This document shows positions 7,106 to 16,849 of a stretch of DNA of 64,000 nt, one piece after another. Numbering within the stretch: position 1 is the first letter of the stretch; the number at the start of each line of letters is the position of its first letter. The position numbers and the translations under genes are program-made. The stretch is taken from NCBI GenBank assembly GCA_017464475.1, contig JAFTZQ010000018.1, positions 1 through 64,000 on the forward strand, given 5' to 3'. A model generated the notes under the pieces. It saw only the letters and a program-made list of their open reading frames with translations. It was not told the DNA's origin and did not search any database. Source of the DNA: Paludibacteraceae bacterium (lineage in GTDB: Bacteria > Bacteroidota > Bacteroidia > Bacteroidales > Paludibacteraceae).

Positions 7106-8536
7106 ATGACGATAGCAGATATTCAAAACCTCATTAAGAACGGAGAGTCACGCACGTTGGAGCTGAAGAAGACCACAGGAGAGTTGCAAGATGGTATGCA
7201 CTCCGCTTGCGCTATGCTAAATTCTGACGGCGGCTATCTCATTTTTGGCGTTACACCATCTCTGAAAATCACAGGACAGCAGATTACGGACAATACCAAA
7301 CAAGAGATTGCGAATGCTCTCACAGGTTTTGAACCGGCTATTGACCTTGTGCCCGAGTATATTGATGTACCGGAGCACGAAGGCAATCAGCTTATTGTCT
7401 TCCGTCTTGCTCCTTGGAAATGGGGAGAAGAACCGCATTTGTATCATGGCTGTGCGTACTACAAGCCTGAAAGCATAAAGAAGATTATGCCGAAGGAGAT
7501 GTATGACGAGCGTCTGAAAGCTGCCAATCCGCAAAAGTTTGAATGGGATATCAAGCCTGCTTTCGAGGTGGAGATTAGCGATTTGGACGAAGACCGAATC
7601 CGTGGTGCAGTGCGTGCTGGTGTGCGTGGCAACCGTTTGCATGCTTCCGCTGACACCGATTCCGTGGAAATGCTTTTGCAGAAACTTAATCTACTGACCA
7701 AAGACGGTAAGCCGACTAATGCAGCGGCAATGCTTTTTGCCAAGAACACCCGTTATCCGCAGTTCCTTTTGCGTATGTGCCGTTTCCGTGGTACTACCAA
7801 GAATGTCTTTGTTGATCCTAAAGAGATTTACGGCAATTTCTTTGATATTCTGGATGCCGGTATTGATTTCTGCTTCAAGCATTTGTTCTTGACAGGAGAA
7901 ATCGTTGGCTTAAATCGTGTTGAGAAATTGGAAATCCCGTATGAGGCCTTGCGTGAAGCACTTATCAACGCCCTTTGTCACCGCGATTACGAAAAGATTT
8001 ATGCCAGCGCAAGCCTTGCCATATACGATGACCGTGTAGAGATTATCAACCCTGGCAGATTACCGGTAGAACTTACGCCGGAAACAATCTTCCTCCCGCA
8101 TAGTTCTTATCCGCATAATCCTCTTATCGCGCAAGTCCTATACCTCACCACTTTCCTTGATAAATGGGGCTCCGGTGTCGGACGTATTATGGAACTATGC
8201 AAGGAAGCCAATGCTCCTGAACCATTCTATACGATAGGCACCAACGAAGTAATCTTGACATTCCCGAGACCAGAAGATAGTATTCCCCAGAAAACTGAGG
8301 TAAAAACTGAGGTGAAAACTAAGGTAAAAACTAAGGTAAAAACTAAGGTAAAAACTGAGGCGAAAATCCTAAGTATTGTACGTCGTAACCCCCATGTGAC
8401 TTATGTGGAATTAGCCAATGCAATAGGATTAAGCGAAAGCGGCATTTACTATAGCGTTAAGAAATTGCGCGAAAAAGGTATTTTACGCCATTTGGAAAGT
8501 AGCAATGGCGGTTATTGGGAGATAATTGAAAATTAA
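7106..8536 (+). CDS. AlbA_2 domain, RecG-related putative transcriptional regulator
   Basis: This 476-residue protein starts MTIADIQNLIKNGESRTLEL; the ATG is chosen because the longer frame runs into the promoter. Residues about 10-130 fit the AlbA_2 (Schlafen AlbA/AAA_4) fold, with SRTLELKK and GGYLIFGVTP. The central part, with EALINALCHRDY and GSGVGRIMELC, is the ATP-binding-like part shared with RecG-annotated regulators. The C-terminus (about 420-476) is a winged helix. A variable linker of six VKTE/VKTK repeats joins the last two parts. Relatives are common in accessory regions and are proposed regulators or defence components; targets are unknown. A hairpin follows the stop. Confidence 0.8.
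   Translation: MTIADIQNLIKNGESRTLELKKTTGELQDGMHSACAMLNSDGGYLIFGVTPSLKITGQQITDNTKQEIANALTGFEPAIDLVPEYIDVPEHEGNQLIVFRLAPWKWGEEPHLYHGCAYYKPESIKKIMPKEMYDERLKAANPQKFEWDIKPAFEVEISDLDEDRIRGAVRAGVRGNRLHASADTDSVEMLLQKLNLLTKDGKPTNAAAMLFAKNTRYPQFLLRMCRFRGTTKNVFVDPKEIYGNFFDILDAGIDFCFKHLFLTGEIVGLNRVEKLEIPYEALREALINALCHRDYEKIYASASLAIYDDRVEIINPGRLPVELTPETIFLPHSSYPHNPLIAQVLYLTTFLDKWGSGVGRIMELCKEANAPEPFYTIGTNEVILTFPRPEDSIPQKTEVKTEVKTKVKTKVKTKVKTEAKILSIVRRNPHVTYVELANAIGLSESGIYYSVKKLREKGILRHLESSNGGYWEIIEN
8291..8366 (+). repeat. 12-base tandem repeat coding a VKT(E/K) linker
   Basis: About six copies of a 12-base unit like ACTGAGGTAAAA encode VKTE, VKTK and similar units. The unit is a multiple of three, so copy-number change would lengthen or shorten the linker without breaking the frame. 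Confidence 0.85.
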
Positions 8537-8537
8537 A

Positions 8538-8560
8538 TTGTGCAGTTACCGTCTGCACAA
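8538..8560 (+). terminator. Perfect 8-bp hairpin after the AlbA_2 gene
   Basis: TTGTGCAG (8538-8545) and CTGCACAA (8553-8560) flank a 7-base loop right after the stop codon. There is no T-run, so termination is likely but not certain. Confidence 0.6.
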
Positions 8561-8677
8561 ATACACATATCGTCCGCCATGACGTTAAACTGCCCGCTGA
8601 GCTCAGCAGCCTAAAAAAGTGAGTACATGTTGAAATATTAAAAAACAGCGTTTATTGCGCTTTGTTCTTGGCAACAC

Positions 8678-8864
8678 TGAATCTGGTAAATTCAACAATT
8701 TCCGTCAAGACATTGCAACAATGAATGTCTGTCGGTGTATGTATATACATACGCCCTCTTTGGGTGTATTGTATCTATACACGGCGGGCTCTTGTTGCTA
8801 TCCTACGGAATAGTGCTTACCAGAGCCAAGTGTTGCGGGGTAGAAACAAGTTGTCCCGCTTTTT
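8678..8864 (+). ncRNA. Candidate structured RNA of serial hairpins
   Basis: Successive inverted repeats are TGAAT/ATTCA (8678-8694), AGACATT/AATGTCT (8708-8730), GGTGTATGTAT/ATACATACGCC (8734-8755), GTGTAT/ATACAC (8764-8782), GGCTCT/AGAGCC with an inner CTAT/ATAG (8787-8827), and GCGGG/CCCGC followed by TTTTT (8835-8864). The last is a terminator. The density of stems in noncoding DNA directly upstream of the methylase gene argues for an RNA or a leader that controls the restriction-modification genes. I cannot match it to a known family. No reverse transcriptase is present, so a retron is not supported. The strand is inferred from the T-run. Confidence 0.5.
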
Positions 8865-8900
8865 ATATGCCATAACTCAGCCTAAACGCACACAATAGTT

Positions 8901-10076
8901 ATGGCAGAAAATCAACCCAATTTATTTGATTCTTCCGAGCAAGTCTCTCCTGCTCCGAAAAAGAAGAAATCGCACAAGCCCCAAGAGACACGCGAGGCGG
9001 TCATTCAGCGTATTCTTTCTTCGGCGGACATTAGAGAGGATGATATTGAGCGTCTTGGGCAAGGAGAGAAGTTCGATTCTATCCTCGAATTGTTGCTGCG
9101 CGACCAAACGCGCGGACAGCGCGTGGTGCCTATTCATGAGATTGAGGGCAACACTTATACGTTCAAGCATTTCCGCCATTACTACCATATTCTTTGGGCG
9201 ACAGATGATTACCGCAAACGCGGTGAAGGCTATTATCCCACCGACGAAATTCATCCCCGAACGATCACACGCAAGAACAGCCGTGTCGTGCGTCCTCGTG
9301 CCGTAAAAAGCAAAGAGGAACAGCTGCGTCGTATCAAACAGAAAGCCGAAGTCTTCACTCCGTCTTGGGTGTGCAACGCGCAAAACAACCTCATTGACGA
9401 AGCATGGTTCGGACGTAAAAATGTCTTCAATAAAGAAAACAAAGACCATACATGGACTACTAACCCTAAACCTATTCGTTTTCCCAAGACCAAAGGTCGC
9501 ACATGGCTTGATTATGTTACGGAGCGCCGCTTGGAACTCTGTTGTGGCGAAGGACCGTACATCGTGAGTCGATATGATACCACTACCGGCGAACTTATTC
9601 CATTGCAAGACCGCATCGGTTTGCTCGATCGTAAACTGCGAGTAGTGGGTGAGAATGCACAAGACTTGGAGCATTGGCGCGAATATGCCTACAAAGCCGT
9701 TCGTAGTGTCTATGGCTTTGAATGGCAGGGCGATAATCTGTTGCTTGCCCGTGAAAACGTACTCGTTTCGTTCATGGAGTATTACTATGATTTCTGTGCG
9801 CGAAAAGGAATTGATAGTGAGATTAACACATCAAGCCTCGCCCATGTGGCTTATATCATTTCCTGGAACTTATGGCAGATGGACGGAATCCGTTACATCA
9901 TTCCCTATACCGACCAAGAGGCTTTTGTTGACGCACCCAAATTGGCTTTCGATGAGGAGCCGCCCAAGCCCGACAAACCTACAGGTATCTATGCCAAGAT
10001 TGCCTATTGGATTGGCGATGGCAGACAGAAATACCTCAAACCCATTGAATTTAGAAACCTTGTAAAAACCAAATAA
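8901..10076 (+). CDS. Restriction-modification DNA methylase subunit
   Basis: A 391-residue protein that appears intact. It contains KAEVFTPSWVCNAQNNLIDE (near 150) and LELCCGEGPYIVSRYD (near 211-226); the second is a SAM-binding motif I-like loop, as in the restriction endonuclease subunit M proteins that accompany large helicase-methylases in Bacteroidota. The first 40 residues are Lys/Pro-rich. Two bases separate it from the following gene, so the pair is one operon. By family it would take part in adenine methylation. The partner gene is disrupted, which could leave this subunit without a functional nuclease. Confidence 0.75.
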   Translation: MAENQPNLFDSSEQVSPAPKKKKSHKPQETREAVIQRILSSADIREDDIERLGQGEKFDSILELLLRDQTRGQRVVPIHEIEGNTYTFKHFRHYYHILWATDDYRKRGEGYYPTDEIHPRTITRKNSRVVRPRAVKSKEEQLRRIKQKAEVFTPSWVCNAQNNLIDEAWFGRKNVFNKENKDHTWTTNPKPIRFPKTKGRTWLDYVTERRLELCCGEGPYIVSRYDTTTGELIPLQDRIGLLDRKLRVVGENAQDLEHWREYAYKAVRSVYGFEWQGDNLLLARENVLVSFMEYYYDFCARKGIDSEINTSSLAHVAYIISWNLWQMDGIRYIIPYTDQEAFVDAPKLAFDEEPPKPDKPTGIYAKIAYWIGDGRQKYLKPIEFRNLVKTK

Positions 10077-10077
10077 T

Positions 10078-13000
10078 ATGGCAGTAACAACCGCTACACG
10101 CAAGTACAATATCATCTATGTGTACAGCGTGCCATACAATGACCACAGAGGTCTGTTAAAAATAGGTAAGGCAGAAGTGGATGTGGAGGAAGACTATTAT
10201 CCGACTCCCAATGATGAGCCGATGACCAAAGCAGCTGAAAAACGTATTGCAGAGCAACTTGGAACAGGTGGTTTCAAGCACACGCTGGAGTACACCGAAG
10301 TGGCGCACTATCGGGATGAGAACGGCAAAGGCAAAGCTTTTGACGATCACGCTGTGCATGATGTGCTCAAACATAGCGGTTATTCCAACCATGATTTTGG
10401 AGAAGATATTAGTGGTGGCGAATGGTTTCCTGTTTCGCTTGAGATAGCAAAGCTAGCAATACAGGCGGTTAAAGAGGAGCGGCAGTCTCTTACTTCGCCC
10501 AAACATTCCATCCCGGACGAAGAAATCCATTTCCGTGAAGAACAGGAAGATGCTATAGAACGTACCATTACCCATTTCGGATTTGGTGACAAGATGCTAT
10601 GGAATGCCAAGATGCGTTTTGGTAAGACCCTTTGCGCATTGGAGGTCGTGCGTAAAATGGATAGCAAACGTACTTTGATTCTTACGCACCGCCCTGCCGT
10701 TCGCGATGGGTGGTTTGAGGATTTCGAAAAGATCAAGTTTGAGCACTACCAGCGTGGTTGCAAGCCGCGTTCGGATGGTTCAATACCCGAAGGTGGACTT
10801 GGACAAAGTTTTGAGTCTATGGAGAAAGACCTTCTGCAAAATGGTACGCACTATATCTATTTCATGTCCATCCAAGACTTGCGCGGTTCTAAAGAAACAG
10901 GCGGTAAGTTTGACAAGAATGCAGCCATCTTCTCCACCCAATGGGATTTGGTTATCCTTGACGAAGCGCACGAGGGCACACAGACCAAATTAGGGAAAGC
11001 AGTAATCGCTGCCTTACAAAAGCGAAAGCCTAAAATGCTCTATCTATCCGGCACACCATACAATATCTTAGATCAATTTAGCGGTAGCGAAATTTATACT
11101 TGGGATTACGTCAAAGAGCAGCAAGCCAAAGAGGAATGGCCGTCCAAACATCCGGGTGTGCCCAATCCATACGAAGGACTTCCGCGTATGAATATCCATA
11201 CATATAGTATGGGCTCTGCTTTTGAGACTTACAAGCACGCCGAAAATGATTATTTCGACTTTAGAGAATTCTTCCGTGTCTGGACAGGGGATGCAGATAT
11301 AGATAATGGTGAAATGCCATCCGATGCGAAAATCGGTGATTTTGTACATAAAGGAGATGTGCGGGCATTCCTTGATCTATTGACGAAAGACGATCCCGAT
11401 AGCAACTATCCGTTTGCCAATGAGCTATTCCGCGGCTATTTCCAACACTCTTTTTGGGTGGTACCCGGTGTAAAGCCGCCGCTGCGCTGACATCAATGAT
11501 AGAGGAACATCCTGTGTTCCGTTCGTTCAAAGTAGTGAATGTAGCTGGTGATGGAGGCAAATTAGCTGCTTCTGATTTGGAAAGCGCGCCTACCGATGAG
11601 ACATTAGAGGAGATGGAGAATAGCGAAGCGGAAATCAAAGCGGCACTCGCTAAAGTCAAAGATGCTATCGCGCATAACAAACGTACTATCACTATATCCT
11701 GCGGTCGCCTCACAACAGGTGTTACCGTTCCTGAATGGACTGCCGTTCTAATGTTAGCAGGTTCGTACAATACAAAAGCTGCGATTTACATGCAGACCAT
11801 CTTCCGTGTACAATCTCCCGCTAAGGATGGAACAATCAAGCACGAGTGCTATGCCTTTGATTTTGCGCCGGATCGTACCGTTACCGTGGTCAATGATTAC
11901 CTGAATGTGGCGCGTAAACTGGAGGAAGAGAAATCAGGAGAAGAAGCACAGAAGAAAGAAAAAGGACATCACGGAGACGCACATGGTAAATATACAGATT
12001 CCTTCCTCCATTTCTGCCCGATAATATCATTTGACGGAAGTGAAACAAAACCGCTGGAGACCATTTCGTTTATGACGAAAGTCAATCGGGCAATCGCTGA
12101 CCAGATTTATCATAAAGGCTTCAATGACCATCGCCTTTTTAAGCGTTTTGACGATGTGACGATGAGCGAATTGGAGTTTCTTAGCGGTGTAGAAAAACTC
12201 TTTGGCAGTGCAGCTAAAGGTACGATGTCTAATGAAGGCAAAGTGACCATCAACGATTCCGGATTAACAGGAGAGGATGCGCCCCGTGAAAGCGGAGACA
12301 CAACCAAACCGAACGACACTTCAAATAAGAAGCCAAAAGATAAAAAGCAAAGTTCTTACAAGGAATCACTCAAACGCTATCAGGAATTAATGGGAGCGGT
12401 GGCAAAGCGTTTCCCGTTGTTGCTATTCGGAGCGGTAGATACTTTAGACAAAGAACACTGGTCGTTGCAGCAGTTCGTGTCAGACATGGACAAAGCCGAT
12501 TGGGAGCAGTTCATGCCGCACGGTTATACCCAAGAGAAATTCCTGGAGATGCAGCACCTGTTCAACAACGATTTCTTTATCACCTCTACGCAACTACTGT
12601 TAGAGGACACGCGTGAGGCAGACACACTACCGGTAAGCGAACGTGTCAGCAAGATGGCGCATATTCTTCAGCGGTTCCACTATCCCGATAAAGAGACCGT
12701 CTTAACGCCTTGGCGGGTGGTTAATCTTCACATGACGGAGACAATTGGCGGATACTCGTTCTATAAGGATGATAAATTCCTAAAAGAATCTTTCTCACCT
12801 CAACTGATTGAACAAGACATCACGCGCGAGGTTTTCGGCAAAGATAGCAAACTCTTAGAGATCAATTCCAAATCAGGTGTTTATCCTTTGTGGCTGGCAT
12901 ATACACTCTTCCGCTTTAGATGTGAGGAGCAAGGAAACAACCTATCTCGCGAACAAGAACAAGCCATATGGGACAAAGTCATACAAGAACAACTGTTCGT

Positions 13001-14228
13001 GCTTTGCAAAACCGAAATGGCGCAACGAATTACAGAACGTGTTTTGGTTGGTTATCGTACAAACATTAAAGCAAGATGCCAATACGAACCCGACTTGCTC
13101 GGAATACTGAAAAATGATGAACGTAAAGAAAAATTTGTAAAACGCTTAAAGAAATATTCCTATTGGGGAATCGAAAATATGGAATCAAACAAATTTGAAT
13201 TCAAAGCCGTAGTCGGCAATCCTCCGTATCAATTAACAGGAGGATCCGGTGGTAACAATGATGCGCCAATATTTCAGCACTTTAGTATGTTAGCGCATAA
13301 TGTAACATCTAGTTATGTGTCAATCATTGAGCCTGCCAGATGGTTTGCTGCGGGTAGAGAAAATCTCCTTGGCGACTACAGACAATTCATGTTAAATTGC
13401 GGTGAAATTAAACGGATAAAGACTTTTGCGGATGGAAAAAGTGTATTCCCTCGTGTTGAAATAAAAGGTGGTATTTGTTACTATCTCGCAGATAAACGAC
13501 ATGATGGCCCGTGTGAATACACTCTTGTTCAAGGAGATAAAACTACCACAACGGAAATGAACCTCTCCAACTTTGATGTTCTTATTCGTGAACCTAAATT
13601 GGTTAACATTATACAGAAAGTCAAGACAAAGGCAGTTGAGGATGACCGAAAATTTGTAGATTCTCTTATTTCAAATGATACTCCATTTGGAATTCCATCC
13701 AATCCAAGAACCAGTACGAAAACGCCATTTAGTGTATATGAAACAGCAGACTCAGAGCATGATGTGTTGTTATTCCATATAGAAAACCAAAAGAGACGTG
13801 TGGAATATGCAGCGATAGAAGATCTCCATAAAAACAGCCAAGATATTGACCGTCCAAAAGTGTTTATCCCCGGCGCTGGTGGAGGAGGAAACGACCCGTA
13901 TGTTTTAGGAAGACCTGAAGTCGCACCTGCGCACTCTGTTTGTTCCCAATCTTATTTGTATGCCGCATTTGATACTGATGAAGAAGCGGAAGCTTTTTGT
14001 AAATACATTAAGACAAGATTCTTGCGTATTCTGGTATCTGCAATGAAGATAACTCAATCTGCTCCACAACGCGTGTATAAATTCGTTCCTCTCCAAGATT
14101 TTACCTCACATAGTGACATAGATTGGAGCTAGTCTATTCCTGAAATAGATCAGCAGTTATACCGCAAGTACAATCTCTCTCAAGACGAAATCTCCTTTAT
14201 CGAAAAGATGATCAAACCGATGGAGTAA
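10078..14228 (+). pseudogene. Helicase-Eco57I-type methylase/endonuclease, frameshifted and with an early stop
   Basis: Two overlapping frames together form one protein of about 1,380 residues. Frame one (10078-11490) starts with a GIY-YIG/T5orf172-like segment (IIYVYSVPYNDHRGLLKIGK), then a DEAD/DEAH helicase with AKMRFGKT (GKT 182-184), LDEAHEG (D295) and LYLSGTPYN. It ends in PGVKPPLR-stop, while the -1 frame reads on as KAAAALTSMIEEHPVF, so one base is missing near 11476. Frame two carries helicase motif VI-like SCGRLTTGVTVPEW and the methylase motif NPPY (13218-13229). At 14130 a TAG interrupts DIDWS; reading through it gives 31 more residues (SIPEIDQQLYRKY...IKPME) and a TAA at 14226-14228. 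Two lesions argue for decay, although one could be an assembly error. Confidence 0.75.
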
Positions 14229-14232
14229 ACCC

Positions 14233-14261
14233 AACCGCCCCTCATAATTAGCGGGGCGGTT
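14233..14261 (+). terminator. Terminator after the restriction-modification operon
   Basis: AACCGCCCC (14233-14241) pairs perfectly with GGGGCGGTT (14253-14261). It sits 5 bases after the TAA that ends the read-through product, which supports that TAA as the original gene end. Confidence 0.85.
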
Positions 14262-14451
14262 TGTGTATCACGTTAGCCACGAGATATGCTAATAAAATTT
14301 TGATTTTCAAGTGAAATGAATTGGTTTTTGCGTTGTATTCCGCATTTTCCCTGCATTTCCGTCTAAATCGGAATATTTATTTCTTATCTCGCTTCGTTCG
14401 AACGATTATTACTCCGCCACTACGTTCTGTCGATTATTTTTATTGAAAATC

Positions 14452-14482
14452 TTGCCTATGTCAAAAAAAAGTTGTACCTTTG
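14452..14482 (+). promoter_or_regulatory. Promoter upstream of the flavodoxin remnant
   Basis: TTGCCTATGTC at 14452 and TACCTTTG at 14475-14482. It probably now also drives the 662-residue gene at 14716. Confidence 0.7.
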
Positions 14483-14560
14483 CAGCCGCAAAGGTCAAAT
14501 TACGGATGGGAACTACGTAAGTTTTACTGTTAAAGCAACACCTTCTACAGCACAATAAGT

Positions 14561-14701
14561 ATGAAAAAGTTATTTTTGATTTTAGTTGCGGCGATGATGA
14601 CCGCAAGCGTAATGGAAGCAAAAACCATCGTGGTGTATTATCCAGCCCTACGACATCATCTACGTGGGTTATCCCATCTGGTGGGGCATCTGAAAATCTG
14701 A
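14561..14701 (+). pseudogene. Flavodoxin remnant
   Basis: The frame from 14561 starts as an exported or anchored flavodoxin, MKKLFLILVAAMMTASVMEA followed by KTIVVYY, then loses sense. In another frame, 14649-14693 encodes YDIIYVGYPIWWGI, the FMN-loop motif of flavodoxins. The roughly 40-60 residues that should separate these two parts, and everything after the motif, are absent. This is therefore an internally deleted and truncated gene with its promoter still in place. From 14229 to 14560 nothing else is visible apart from the terminator, the promoter and a TTATCTCG...CGAACGAT motif near 14385-14405. Confidence 0.7.
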
Positions 14702-14715
14702 TATAAAAAATCAAT

Positions 14716-16704
14716 ATGATAGAAAAAGAGTATTTCTCTGCGTTTTTGACTGCGGTTAATGAGTTTGTCAAGGCAGAAGCAGCAAAAAAGGCAAAGGAAC
14801 GAACTTATATTCGTTTGTTTAGGCCATATAATACGAATCCTCTGAATATCATGGGTTCGTTTAGTGAGGCTATCCAACGAGAAGACGCGGGGCATGGCGA
14901 AGAGCATTTTACGGAATTAAGCAGAAATAGTTTCGGACTTATCGCCGCAGAGCAATTTTCTGATTATTGCTTTTTATATTCAAAGCATTTCTCCATTTTC
15001 CGGGATAGCGAATCATTTCGTACTTATGTAGACAGTTATTTTTCTCATTTCGTTATAGATCCCGATGAACTGGAGATAGCGTTAGCATATTGTAAATCCC
15101 GAAACAATGCTCTTCACAACATTGCAACGGCTTGTGAAAAATCAAATGTGGATATACGCGAGGTGTTGCAGAAATCGCTATATGCCCGGTGTCTGATTAC
15201 CGCCTATTATGTATGCGGTCTGACTCTAACGGTAGAAAAGAGTGTCGGACAGGAAGATCTTTCCTATTTTAAAGAAATGCTCCGGAACGATTGTATGATA
15301 CGGTGCACGTATGACCGGGACAAATCTATTCTCTCTTTTCACGGGAAGCCGCAAATGGAAACATTCGGGGCGTTGGAAAAATCGCCACTTCGTATTCTGG
15401 TACATGAAAACAAATTAGTCTTAGGCTACATCGGCGTACCGTTGAAAGAAATATTCAATATGTCTGATGAAAATCCGTTAAGCAAGTGTTATAAAAGCAA
15501 TGCAGGGGCTTTGTACTCCGGTGTCATTCCGCGTCTGTGTCGTGTGGAATATTGTAGCCCGACGATGGACAACTCAAGCCTGGAAGGGTTTAAGTTGCAT
15601 CTCGGTCGTACATCTTATTTCACGATGAGAGCGATGGGCAGAAATCTGCAGCACGTTTATTTGGACCTTTGTGTGGATTCACGGCTGTCGAATCTGTCGT
15701 ACCGTGATGTCTTGAAAGCGTTCGATCTGTATGAAATAGCGTGTCAGGATGATTATTATTTAACCATAGATAATTTTCAGAATGAGAGTAATCCGGAGAA
15801 AAGGCTGGCATTGGAATTAGAAGCGCTGAACCAATATCTGTCTCATTCTATCGGTCAGCATAATTTAAATGTCTCGGCTAATTTGATTACAAAAGATGAT
15901 TTGTGTTTATATACGCTGCGCGGAGGGGAGATTGAAGATTCCGGCGATTTCTATTGTTCTGTCAACGGAGGTAGCGAGATTTATGATTCCAATGTGCCGT
16001 TTTACCACCATTCGGTAGAGGAAGATATTCCGACGATAACTTACAATAAGGAGAATGTGTATTTCGGCAAAGAATTGACGCGGGAAGCTATTGCGGAGTT
16101 GGGAATTACAGATGATTCACATGTTTGGACTTATTATGGTTTGTCTTTAATGGGACAGAAATATAATCCTGCCGATGTGCATAGAATGTCCTTTCATTTT
16201 AATGTCCTGGGAGAAAGGCGTTGCACAGATGAATTCGAACATATCAGAGAACAGAAACAGAATGCTCCGGAAAACTTTGAGAGCACCAATTTGTATGGGT
16301 ATAAACTCGCTGTTTTCCAGACACGCAGAGAAAAATGGAGCTATATAAGCAAAGATTTCTTCCTCCCGAAACTATTGGAATACAAGGATACCATCATGTG
16401 GATGATTATTCTTTTGTCCCAAATCCTTTTGTCCAATTATAGCGCTATACGGGACTTGACATTTATCTTAACCTGTATTTTTGCCTTGTTCTCGTTATGC
16501 ATGATTATTCTCAATATACGTTATATCATTAGGAGAAATAAGGTCATCAGCCATATTATGCTTATTGTCAACCAGGATAATATTATGGACATTAGTACGC
16601 TATGTGAATCCATACTAAAAAAGATGAAATTTAAAGAACCGATTAGAATGGATAATATCTTCAGATTACTAACAGTAATGCGCTTGCAGCATCATTTTAC
16701 GTAG
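14716..16704 (+). CDS. Unknown 662-residue protein with C-terminal membrane anchor
   Basis: I do not recognise a family. The first 550 residues look soluble and mixed alpha/beta. Around 400-470 the sequence contains VNGGSEIYD, followed by GKELTREAIAELGIT with R456; this resembles a Nudix box (REUXEEXGU) but lacks the first glutamate of the EE pair and correct upstream spacing, so any Nudix fold is likely inactive or only similar. Two hydrophobic helices follow (about 558-577 and 581-605), then a cytoplasmic-type tail. A soluble sensor joined to a two-helix anchor would fit an effector in a defence region, but that is inference. It is separated from the decayed genes by only 14 bases. Confidence 0.7.
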   Translation: MIEKEYFSAFLTAVNEFVKAEAAKKAKERTYIRLFRPYNTNPLNIMGSFSEAIQREDAGHGEEHFTELSRNSFGLIAAEQFSDYCFLYSKHFSIFRDSESFRTYVDSYFSHFVIDPDELEIALAYCKSRNNALHNIATACEKSNVDIREVLQKSLYARCLITAYYVCGLTLTVEKSVGQEDLSYFKEMLRNDCMIRCTYDRDKSILSFHGKPQMETFGALEKSPLRILVHENKLVLGYIGVPLKEIFNMSDENPLSKCYKSNAGALYSGVIPRLCRVEYCSPTMDNSSLEGFKLHLGRTSYFTMRAMGRNLQHVYLDLCVDSRLSNLSYRDVLKAFDLYEIACQDDYYLTIDNFQNESNPEKRLALELEALNQYLSHSIGQHNLNVSANLITKDDLCLYTLRGGEIEDSGDFYCSVNGGSEIYDSNVPFYHHSVEEDIPTITYNKENVYFGKELTREAIAELGITDDSHVWTYYGLSLMGQKYNPADVHRMSFHFNVLGERRCTDEFEHIREQKQNAPENFESTNLYGYKLAVFQTRREKWSYISKDFFLPKLLEYKDTIMWMIILLSQILLSNYSAIRDLTFILTCIFALFSLCMIILNIRYIIRRNKVISHIMLIVNQDNIMDISTLCESILKKMKFKEPIRMDNIFRLLTVMRLQHHFT

Positions 16705-16849
16705 GTTTCTGCCTCTTTATGCTGAAAATGGCATATTCTGGCATTTCTCCTGTCTTGTCCTGAAATAAGTTGACACTAAAAAAAGGTGTCCTTATGTATA
16801 AAAAAGTCAATATGAGTACAAATTAACATAAAACAAAAACAATACAATT

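Larger units (their letters stand above)
8537..8900. other. 364-base gene-free stretch, highly structured
   Basis: Besides the hairpin at 8538-8560 it holds a 12-base palindrome GCTGAGCTCAGC (8596-8607), then a series of hairpins from 8678 to 8864 listed separately. No open frame of note and no clear Bacteroidota promoter box pair is visible. Confidence 0.6.

Noticed and set aside
8678..8864. Retron noncoding RNA
   Set aside because: No reverse transcriptase gene lies nearby.
8922..9674. A 250-residue minus-strand frame
   Set aside because: It is antisense to the methylase gene, without recognisable motifs or promoter.
11451..11490. Programmed -1 frameshift in the helicase-methylase gene
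   Set aside because: TTTTTGGG is not a proper slippery heptamer, and shifting there would lose the WVVPGVK stretch, which reads as family sequence. A one-base deletion near 11476 fits better.
14130..14132. TAG as a recoded sense codon
   Set aside because: TAG ends other intact genes in the window, such as the one at 2328-3419, so stop reassignment is unlikely.
16750..16795. Insertion-sequence end (TGTCCTGAAATAAGTTGACA)
   Set aside because: The motif looks IS-like to me, but there is no partner end, target duplication or transposase fragment.
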